Of a DNA stretch of 64,000 nucleotides, positions 55,068 to 64,000 are shown in pieces. Source of the DNA: Pythium myriotylum (Eukaryota > Oomycota > Peronosporomycetes > Pythiales > Pythiaceae); the NCBI GenBank assembly GCA_023091665.1, contig JALJCQ010000004.1:1860001-1924000 (forward strand). The letters are read 5' to 3'. Position numbers and translations under genes: made by a program. The notes under the pieces are model-generated. The model was not told where the DNA came from. It saw only the letters and a program-made list of their open reading frames with translations, and did not search any database. Within the stretch, counting starts at the first letter, position 1. Every line of letters begins with the position of its first letter.

Positions 55068-58000
55068 ATGGCAGCAGCGGCCGAGCGGCAGGGTAGCAGC
55101 CACACCTTCTGCACACCGTCTGAACTGCCTTCCCAGTTTATCCATAGCTCAGCCTACATCAACGTTAGTCGCTGGACGACCGTCGTGTCCGACGTGACAC
55201 TTCACCGCATTGCTGCTCGAAATCGCCGCGCCCACAATACTCTAAAGAACAAAATGGCGCGACTAACTCTGACAGTCAACTCGAAAGATGAGCGTGATGG
55301 AGATGACACGACATTGACTCGATCTATCATCATCAATGGTGCCGAGCAGATCACTGACAACGGACTTGCTGCCGTCGCCGACAGTGTACCTACCTTAGAG
55401 GTGTTGGAGATCGCCTACGCATCCCAGGTCACGGATGCCGCGCTACGTGCACTAGCAGCCAAGTGCCCATTGCTTCACCGCTTAAATCTCAGCAGTTGTA
55501 GTGGAATCAAAGGTGCTGGGCTCGGGGCAATAGCCGAGCTGTGTCCTCGTGTGCGATATCTTCATCTCGCGGACTGCGTCCAGCTTGGGGACTGGGTGCT
55601 TCAGCGCTGCTTTTACTCATTCGCCTCTCATCTCGAACACCTCAATGTAGCGCGGTGCACTCAAGTCACCGACAACCTGCTCAAGACTCTAGCATATCAT
55701 TGTCCCAATCTCACATCCGTGCAGCTAGCAGATTGTATTGAGGTCTCAGACCTCGGCGTCGTCCACTTGGCGCAGAGGTGCTCCAAGCTGCAGAGGATAA
55801 CACTCAGTCGGAGCCAGAAGAGCGAGAAACTTACCGACACGTGCTGCGCGGCACTAGGCGAGCATTGTCCTTTGCTTCGGGAGGTCCATTTATCTGGCTG
55901 CAACTTTCTCACAGACGCTGGCATCAAGTGGATTGCGGACGGCTGTCCGTTGCTGGAGACAATGGACCTTACCAACGTCTTTTACGCCACGGATGCGTCC
56001 ATGCGAGCACTCGGTAATTCTTGCCGAAAACTGCGCTTCCTACGAATTACTAATGTCAAAAACGTATCCGACGTGGGGCTTCGCTTTCTCTCCACGGGCT
56101 GCCAGCAACTTGAGGTACTCCACGTGAGCAATTTGTACCTGGTATCGGATGGCAACAATCGCGACTTCGGCCTTGAAGGTCTCCAGGCTGTCGCCAAGGG
56201 CTGCTTGAGTAGGTTGCCAACCATATGGAGACATTTTGTGTACTTCAGCTAACGTTGAGACATTGGACAGATTTGATAGAGGTCAACCTTAGTGGGTGCT
56301 TCCAGCTCGTCGAACGCGCTCTAGTTGCACTCGGCAATGGCTGTCGTCACTTGACAAAGGTTAACTTGAAGGCTTGCCCGAAGATAACGTTGCTGGCGGT
56401 GAATGCGCTGTTGCAAGGTTGTCCTTCGCTCGCGACACTCAACCTCTCAGGTGTTCTGCTATGCAACAACGCCATGCTTGCGGCAATTGGTACCCATGGC
56501 ACGAGTCTGAAGGAACTGTACGTCGCGGGGTGCGACAAGGTGAGCGATCTCGGGATTCGTCATTTGGCCAGGCGAGCCGATCAGTTCGAAGTGCTCGACT
56601 TCTCAGGTTGTTCGCTGATCTCGGACGTTGGCATCAGTGCACTCATAGATGCATTTCAGCACCCCGCGTTGGCTCACTTGTACCTCGCCGGGTGCTCTCT
56701 AGTGACCCAAGACCCCATTTCCCGGCTCGCATTTGCGTGCCCCCTCTTGATGACACTCAGCCTGCATGGCTGCCGCGTTTCAGCTCGCGTACTTCAAAGT
56801 TTGAGCTCATCATGGCCATTTGGCAGGATTCGCGTGCCTTCGGGTCTCGCCGCGAACCAGAGCGGTGCCGAGTTTGGGATCTTCCCGGTGCACCGTGCTA
56901 AGGATAAGCGCTACGTCGAAGAGAGCTGCGAGTTGTGGTCCGCGGCGGTGAAGGTGCAGAACTTGTTCAGGAGACGGATTGCACAAAGAGACGCACTTCT
57001 TCAGCTTGAACGATCGAGACGGGAATACGTCGCCCGACGGATGCAAAGTATCTGGCGAGGTCGCAAAGCCCGCCGAGAGGCTTTGCTGAGGAGATTACTC
57101 CAGTCCGGACTCGAAAAATCGGCCATAAAGATTCAACGCCAGTATCGTTTACTGCGTGAAAAGCGAAAAGTGAACGATCAGATGCACGCGGTCTTCGAAA
57201 AGCAGATAGAGAAGTATGTCGTCTACGTTCAACGTCGGTATCGCGCCAAGCGAGCAGCCTCAATAGCTAACGCAATCTGCCGCACACTCCGGAAACAACG
57301 TAAGAGGGAGGTTGCAGCAGCGATTCTGTTGCAACGACGCTACAGAGGAATTGCCGCTCGAAAACGATTCAGTTTGATGCAACTACAGAAACAGGTGCGC
57401 GAGCGGGAAGAAAGAGAGGCTTCTCAGCGTATCCAGGCAATATATCGAGGCCGAATGGATCGAAAAAAGGCGAAACAAGCCGAGATCGAGAAGCTGCAAG
57501 TGATCCGAAAGAAACACGAGAGCGCCACGCGAATCCAGGCCCACGTAAGACGTCGAATTGCATGGAAGGAAGCCAAACGACGACGCGCCTACAAGCACTT
57601 CCAAGAGCAGTGCGCCGTCAGGTTGCAAACAGCATTCCGTGCACGCCGCGCTCGCGCTTCGCTGGATTTACTGCGGTTGGCCCATCGGCATGGAGAGTGT
57701 GAACGTGCAGCCATCTTCATCCAGAGGCACTGGCGAGGGAGAATGGATCGACTGGGCTTTGCGGTACTAGCCGAGGCCAAGAGACGTCGCCTCGAAAGAG
57801 AGTTGAACGCTGCCGTGTACTTGCAGCGCACATTCCGACGGTATATGATCAGGAGGCTTGCACGAGGAGTGATGGAAGAGCTCTTGAGGGCCAAGCGACA
57901 CGATAAGAACATGGAAGTGTGGGCTGCAACACTGGTGCAGGCCCACTGGCGGCGCATACAGGCAATCCGCGAACTCGAGCACATTCAGGCTCAAAGGAGA

Positions 58001-58863
58001 TCCAGGTGGAAGCAGCTGATCGACACGTACAATCAGCACGGGATGGGCTTCGGTGCTCCGTTCTTCTACGTAGGATGGCACTTTACAGTGGACTTCAGTT
58101 CCTCAACAGCGCTAATGATTGCTCGTGTTCGTCTTGTTCGCAGAATCAAGTCAACGGCGAGATACGGTGGCGCATGCCGCGCGAGATTCTTACGCTCCAG
58201 CCTCGGCCAGGCTGTGATCAGTGTGGTAAGTTTGGGCCTCTGAAAAAAGAGCCGGGGAGAAGACGCTAATGCGCTGTTGCTGAAGAATCATCATCCAGTG
58301 CGAGTGTAGAGTGCGCGACATGTTGCGAGTTCTTCTGCGATGGCTGTCACGAGATTGTCCACGGTCGAGGCAAACGTCGCACGCACTCGACTCGGAAACT
58401 CTTCAACTTTTACGGCATCCGTTGTGACTACGGAGACGGCGAGTTCCCGTCTACCTGGCCCTCAGAAATTCTTCAAGACCGCGAGCGGGAATATGATTTC
58501 GTCATGCAGAGACCGAAGGAACACTACCAAGAGATGCTCTGGCAAATTGCGCAGTTCGTTCCCGTAGAATCAGGTCCGAGGGCTACGAGACATTCAGTGG
58601 AAACCGCAGAAGTCGCTACAGCGAATGAGGCTGAGCAGAGACCAGATGACGTCGAATCTGGAGCACGCGAAGAGACTCGTTCAGCAGCTGCTGGCAATGG
58701 GGCACTGAACGGTGTATTGTTCATGGAGGCAGACGTCGACGAGGACGGCAATAGCTTGTGGGAAAGCTTCTACGATTATGCGAGCCAAGAGTACCGTTAC
58801 TATCATCGCGTGTCAAAGCGGGTGGCGCGTTTCGTCCCATCGGAGGCGACAACTGACTCATAG
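55068..58863 (+). CDS. LRR / multi-IQ / WW / zinc-finger scaffold protein, four exons
   Basis: The exons are 55068-56208, 56271-58069, 58144-58225 and 58286-58863, giving 1,199 residues. Introns are 60-74 nt, and every junction restores a motif. Residues about 100-580 are cysteine-containing (AMN1/F-box type) leucine-rich repeats with the pattern C-x2-L-x4-L-S-x-C. No F-box was recognised. Residues about 605-945 hold around 11 IQ motifs (for example AVKVQNLFRRR, AIKIQRQYRLLR, AATLVQAHWRR type), which bind calmodulin or myosin-like light chains. Next come a WW-like element (PFFYNQVNGEIRWRMP), a B-box-like zinc cluster (CDQC...CATCC...CDGC...H...H) and a second WW-like element near the C-terminus (LWESFYDYASQEYRYYH). 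A Ca2+-linked scaffold, possibly at the axoneme or basal body, is inferred. Confidence 0.85.
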
Positions 58864-59322
58864 TGATCATCACGCCTCATTAATCCTTATCTCATCTCCG
58901 CGACTTCTGACCTTCGTCTTGCCGCAGCTCCCCCAGGTCCCTACATTGGCAGGAATGCATTCAACTGCACTTCGTGTCAGCAGCCGTGCCACCATCGAAA
59001 TTTGCGAAGGCCGAATAACCAGCCTCAGCCCATACAAATCCTTTCTTCTGCCACGGCACGCAACGAGCATGCACAACAAACAGAAAATAACAGCATAATG
59101 AGTTTGCATTCATGAGTCTACATCAGCCAAACAGACAGGGTTAGCCACGCAGAGCCGGCGCCGCCGTCGAGGTACCTCCTCTCCCCATCAGTTCCCTCGA
59201 GCAAGACTTCGTCGTGGAGACCGTTTGTATGTCTTGGACCTTGCAGACTTCCATCGGAGCACTACAGCACATGACATAGGTCTGGGTTGGTGCTGCTAGA
59301 CTTCTCAACAGTTCATGTAAAA
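58864..59322. other. Convergent intergenic spacer
   Basis: These 459 bp between two stop codons must carry both 3' UTRs. Nothing else was recognised. Confidence 0.6.
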
Positions 59323-61754
59323 TCACGCGAAGTCTTTCTGTTCCAACTTGGACAGCGGAAAGTAGGAAACTTTCACTATGTTGCCACCGAATTTCCGGCC
59401 GCTCAAAGCCTAGATACAAAGAGCATTATCGTCAAATAAACCGAGCAAGCAGCGAAAGAGTTAGCTTTACACACCTTCAGGGCAGCTGCCGCCTCACTAT
59501 TATTCGCGAACCGAACGAAGATATCTCCAAGGCCGGGAGTCACTTGTCCATCCTGTGATTTGAACAAGATGATGAGATCGCGGTGGAGGGAAAGCATGGC
59601 TTGGTCTACGTACCACAGGTCGAGGGATTTCCAATGACACAACCGTTCCAAAACGCTTGCATTCCTCCTCAACATCTTCCTTCAGATCAGCAAACTCCTC
59701 ATCATCTTTTAGCTCATCAATAGAAACCATGTTTGCCTGCAGAGAATAAGTTAACAGCGGCAATAGAGTAGCAGGAAATGTGCAAGTTCACTCACCATCC
59801 TCAACACAGGACCTGTCTCCTCGGTCGGAACAGCTCGCTTCACTGCCAGTGGGATGCCGCCGAGATCCAATCCATCCAACCCATTCTTTGCATCATCAGT
59901 CACACTCGCATCCTCGTACTCGAAAAGAGCACTGCCCGTTGGTTGGTGAGTTATTGGATCCTTGACGAACTCAAAGCTCTTGAGAGCGCCAAAGGGCTCA
60001 ACTAACTCCTTCACCTGATCCTCTGTGAGCACAACCGGGATGTTGGACATGACCAGTTGGTTCGAATTTGTCCCTGGTGGGAGCGAGATCGCAGACGCGG
60101 AAAACGGTGGGACGAGAGACGTTGGCATAGCGCTGGTCAACGCTGCCGTCATCCCAGGCACCGAAGCCAAATCACCCCCAGCCGATGCAAACCACGCTGT
60201 GTTGGGAGTACACCCGAGATTAGCGAGAGCGGTTTGAGTTCGAGGTGGGAGTATGGGCATCGGCTGAGGCGGGCCCATGAAACTTTTTGGGCGACCAAAC
60301 TTCAGAGGCTGGCCGAGCAGTGGTAGCTGGTTCAGCATGAGCGCCATGTTGCACTCTTCAATCGAACGCATCTCGCAGAAGGCGAAGTGCCCGTCGGTTG
60401 AGATCCACGTACTGAGAATCGGGTTTCCTGGCTGGACTGTCAGGCCAACCTGCTGGATAATCGTGCCAAGGAACTCCTGCAGCTGTGGTCCAGTGACACT
60501 TGCTGGCAGATTTCCCACGTACAATTCTCTCGCAGGCTTCATGGATACAGCAGCAGCCATGGTCACGTTAGACGCTTGCATCTTGGCGATGATATCCTGC
60601 AGACTCATCGTCGGGTACTGCTGCATAAGCTGCGTGATGGACGGGTTCAGTGCACCTGCAGCCGAGCTAATGGCCGATGGCGGGAACTGATGCGGCTGGG
60701 GCGAACTGTTAGCGTCCGGCTTGGTCTGCTCGCGTGACTTCGAGCGTTGGCGCCTTGAGTGGCTCCGACTTCTGCTGCGGCTACGACTGCGACTGCTGCG
60801 CCGACGGGACGAACGGTGGCGACGCGAGTAGGAGCGCGATCGAGACCGGGATGAGCCTCGGCCGCGGCGGCCACGCGAGGCGGATCGCGAGGTCGAACGA
60901 CGGCGGCGTCGACGTCGGTGCGAGCGAGAAGGAGACCGCGAGTTGGACCGCGAACGGCGGCTACTCTTGCGGCTCTTGCGGTCTTTCTCATCGGCGCTCT
61001 TCTTGGCGTCCTTGTCGTTCTCCGTCTCCTTCTTTGCCTCGACGTTGGACTCGGTCGTTGGCTTCTCGTTCTTGTCGCCACTCTTATCAACGACGAACGC
61101 CCCCGCGTCTTCCTTCTTCGCGCTCTCCACCGGCTGCTGCTCGTCCTTGTCGCGCTTCTTTTCGTCGTGCTTGCTCGCCGGCGACGCCTCGGCCTTGCCG
61201 TCGCTACGACGCGAGCGCTTGGACCCGCGCGACTTGGACGGAGAGCGCGACGAGGACGGCGACCGCGAGCGGCGCCTGTCGGTGCGGCTGCTGCGCTCCT
61301 TCTCTCGCCCCCTCTCTCGCTCACGGCGGCTGCTGCCGCGCGCCGACGTCGAGCGCGAGCGCGACTTGGACACGGACCGCGACGAGCGGCGCGAGCGACG
61401 CGAACCGCGGTCGCCTCTCTCCCTCTCTCGGTCTCTCTCACGGTCTCTCTCACGGTCTCGCTCTCGCTCTCGGTCTCGCTCTCGGTCCCGCTCGCGCCGC
61501 CGGTCGCGGTCCTTGTCCCGGCGCCTGGCGCTGCGCGAGCGGCGGCCGCTGCGGCTCGCGCGCGGCTCCTTATCAGCGCGGCGCTCTTTCCTGCGGTCGT
61601 CGTCGCCTCGCTCGTCGGCGCTCTCCTTGGCCTTGAGGATCTTGCTCTTGTCCCATCCGGCCTCGCGCAGCCGCGCGCGCAGCGCCTCCTCGTCCTCGGC
61701 CGTGAGCTCGCGCGGCGGCTCGGCGGCCGGCGCCGCGTCGTCGGGGCGCGCCAT
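59323..61754 (-). CDS. U2AF2: U2AF large subunit (splicing factor), four exons
   Basis: The protein binds the intron polypyrimidine tract and recruits U2 snRNP. Exons are 61754-59796, 59736-59614, 59552-59475 and 59409-59323, all in phase 0, giving 748 residues. Residues 50-345 form an unusually long RS/RE/RD domain, with an almost pure Arg-Glu/Arg-Asp run at 84-114. RRM1 (about 408-490) begins ELYVGNLP. RRM2 (about 566-642) has QLVMSNIP. The C-terminal UHM spans the last three introns and contains EIPRPVDG...GLGDIFVRF and GRKFGGNIV. The splice EIPRPV/DGQ exactly restores the U2AF65 sequence, which supports the junctions. The long RS region exceeds that of animal U2AF65 (475 residues in total). 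Confidence 0.94.
61413..61505. repeat. Arg-Glu/Arg-Asp-encoding low-complexity tract in U2AF gene
   Basis: A CGAGAG/CGAGAC-type hexamer array on the coding strand encodes alternating Arg-Glu and Arg-Asp dipeptides. The copies are imperfect, and the tract lies inside the RS domain. Confidence 0.8.
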
Positions 61755-64000
61755 GGTCGGTGGTGGTGGCCCCTCGCGAATGTTCGAGCCCTGGTGGCGG
61801 AAAAGATGGAGGCCAGTACCGCAGACGACTCTTTAATTGGTAGGATTATACAAGTAGTAGAGGGATGCTATAATAGAGGGGATCAGAAAGATAAAAGCTG
61901 AGGAGACGGACTCAGATATTCTGAGAAGCTGGCGGACATTTTGGTTTTGGATCTCATGTCTCAGGAGGAGTGACGTTCAGCTGTTGTACATACACTCCTG
62001 GTGCGCGCGATCTGAGATTACGCACGCCAACTAAATTAAGTGATTGGACTGCTTGTGGACCAAACAGAGACGCAGCCAGTTGGCGGAGTGCGGACTATTG
62101 GATTGGTCCGACTGCGGAGAGGCGAGGCGGCGTAACCAGCGTGGAAGCGGCGCGAGGTATCGGTTGCGGCGCGCCGTGGACTGGGCTCTCTGCTGGCGGT
62201 CGCCTCGGAGAGGGATGACACCGAGGAAGCGTCGGGAATGCCGGAGAAGGATCACTGCAATCCATACTACACATTGAGACAGTGTGCTTCATGACCAGAG
62301 AGCGTCAAAGCACCGCGTGTCGCACCATAATCTCAGTGGCGCTGTGTGCTGGACAGGGCAAGCGCGCGTGCGGAATGGACTGCCTGTTTGCGGCCAGTTC
62401 GCACCGAGAGGGATCGGAGCACGGTCCGTCCCGCAACTACTGTGGGATCGTGGAGACGCGTGCTCGAACGCACTGGACGCTGGTGCCCGAGTGGACTGGA
62501 CGGTGTGCTGGAGGTCTGCACCGACATGCATCCAAGGGGCACGGTTCGTCGCGCAACCGCCGCGCAAGTACGGAGACGGCGATTAGTACTTTGCTTGTGG
62601 CCGGAGCGTGCCGAGAGAGATCACGGCGTACACTGTAGTGTGAGATCACGGGATAGTTTGTCGACTGGGACAATCATCGTCACAATCTACGAATTATGCC
62701 GTGATCCCTCACCAGCTTCGAACCGTGTACGTTTGGACCGGGCGATTTGTTTGTGGTCCGCGCCAAGGGGCACGGTTCGTAGCGCAATCGCCCTGGAAGC
62801 GAGGAGACCGAGTTTAGTACCGAAGAGTGTTGACCAAGGTCTTGGAGTAGGGGCTGGCGAAGCGGATGGAAGCGCCGCTCAAGTCGGTCCAAATCCTTCG
62901 TTGTGACCTCTAAATACACAGAATCGCTCGCGACTGGACCCTCCGGTATCACCGCAAGTACTGTCGGAAACATAATTTCGCGTTGGGGAACGGCGAGCCC
63001 ATGTCGGTTTCCCTATCGAAGCGGCCATGCGACAGAAGGCTTCAACAGTTTCCGCCGAAAGCCATCCATCTCGCCTTCCGTGAACCACAGAAAGCCATCC
63101 GGAGACGCGCTGGATTTCTTTGGCCACGTGGGGGAGACGCAGAAAGAAGTCTTCGTGGAATGCGTTTGGGCCCACGGCTCCTCCCGTCTCCCTCGACGCC
63201 ACGCTTCGCGTGCCCAGTCGATTTCTTTCTCGCAGCCTGGATTTCTCTCACGCCGATGTGCGACTAAGCGGACGGTGCGTGACTCACCCATGAAATCCAC
63301 GGATCGTCAGCGGCACCATCCATGGTGCTGATGGATGGTGTCCCACGATTCCGTTGAGGGGCTGATACCAGCTGAGCGCTCGCTGCTCGACCGGTCCTCT
63401 TCAGCGGAAGCCAGCTGCTGCGGCAGATCAAAGTGCGTGCAAGTCCACCTGTCGCTTACGCGGCTTGATAGAATTTCTCCGGAAACAGCCGTACACTCCG
63501 AAATTGCAAAGTCCCCGTTCTGCCGGTCGTCGCCGGCGGGCGATCGGCGCGTCTTGAGGACCACGGCTCCTGTTGCTCGTGTCCTGGCGGCGGGAGATCC
63601 GCCGACGAGATCCGGACGCGGACGGCGGAAGATCGCGGCGGCGCGTGGCCGTTGGCCAACCGGCGAAGGCGCGCGGAACGTCGCGCGCTCGTTCCGCCTT
63701 GTTGGAGACAGTGGACACAACGGAGAAAGAGCCAGCAGCTGCTGAGATCGCATTTCCAAAACAAGGTGGGATGGGACCGACGACTTTCGCCTGTCCACTG
63801 CTATCCACGGCACCTTCTTCTGAGAACGACGTCGGGCGATGCGGCTTGCTGATCCAGCTGGCCGGCGCTGCGACGTGACGACGGGTAACTCCCGGGAGGC
63901 GTCGGTGTGTTTGTCAAAACACGGTGCCCGCAAGTGTCTCGTTCAAGAAGCGCCGCTCGCTCGATGCCACCGTGTTTTGGGTCCTCATGTTGCACTCGGG
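61755..64000. other. Terminal 2.2-kb region without a recognisable gene
   Basis: Open frames up to about 200 codons occur (for example minus strand 63307-63933), but they overlap others in all phases and match no family. From 62100 to 62840 the DNA is a degenerate repeat array, annotated separately. The first 100 bp upstream of U2AF probably hold its promoter. The end of the window may cut into a mobile element or an unrecognised gene. Confidence 0.5.
62165..62840. repeat. Degenerate tandem-like repeat, unit roughly 115-120 bp
   Basis: The landmark TGGACTG..(C/T)T...TGG recurs at about 62169, 62377, 62494 and 62732. It is followed by a C-rich link and then AAGGGGCACGGTTCGT or a variant (about 62412, 62534, 62764). 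A weaker copy lies near 62600 (GTGCCGAGAGAGATCACGG). Spacings are near 117 bp or its double, with one shorter interval. Copies have diverged strongly. Confidence 0.55.

Noticed and set aside
63307..63933. 208-codon minus-strand frame near the window end
   Set aside because: Several overlapping frames on both strands have similar length. The translation lacks motifs and starts without strong context.

Overview
The window reads as nuclear DNA of an oomycete, a zoosporic stramenopile and probably a plant pathogen. The evidence is a Crinkler-type effector gene, a flagellar outer-arm dynein heavy chain, very long intronless genes beside genes with 50-100-nt GT-AG introns, GC-rich codon use, gaps often under 200 bp, and AT-rich or repeat-rich islands between gene blocks. 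All coding assignments come from reading translations and splice junctions by eye. No database search was possible.

Layout. 0-9.2 kb: 5'-truncated kinesin, homogentisate dioxygenase, a PKA-like AGC kinase, a five-exon GH47 alpha-mannosidase and a four-exon syntaxin-16-like Qa-SNARE. 9.4-21.9 kb: one 12.5-kb open frame for a kelch/IPT/filamin/dynein heavy chain. 22-25.3 kb: a gene-poor island with a 17-bp minisatellite, a 30-bp-arm hairpin and a decayed coding frame. 25.4-32 kb: a small hypothetical protein, a six-exon derlin, an RCC1-repeat protein and a BED-finger/methyltransferase fusion. 32.7-42.2 kb: glucose-6-phosphate isomerase, a bubblegum-type long-chain acyl-CoA synthetase, an FtsJ-type RNA methyltransferase and a membrane class-3 (DAG-type) lipase. 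CCAACG/CGTTGG hexamer tracts recur through this block.

42.4-48.5 kb: a possible gene remnant, then a head-to-head pair. One member is a Crinkler-header kinase. The other is a headerless paralogue of the same kinase module, whose start lies 139 bp away. A six-exon ZSWIM2-type SWIM/RING/ZZ/RING ubiquitin ligase follows. 48.7-50.8 kb: a decayed pogo/Tigger-like DNA transposon with TA-flanked inverted termini, and next to it a fragment of a second transposase-like gene. 51.1-52.8 kb: a BT1-family folate/biopterin transporter. 53-54.4 kb: a block of strong hairpins. 54.4-61.8 kb: a small two-exon gene, a large LRR/IQ/WW/zinc protein (four exons) and U2AF large subunit (four exons). 61.8-64 kb: degenerate repeats with no convincing gene.

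Functional themes are cilium and cytoskeleton (kinesin, dynein, perhaps the RCC1 and LRR-IQ proteins), the secretory pathway (GH47, syntaxin, derlin), core metabolism (tyrosine breakdown, glycolysis, fatty-acid activation), RNA processing (U2AF, FtsJ), and a pathogenicity-type insertion (the Crinkler-kinase pair).
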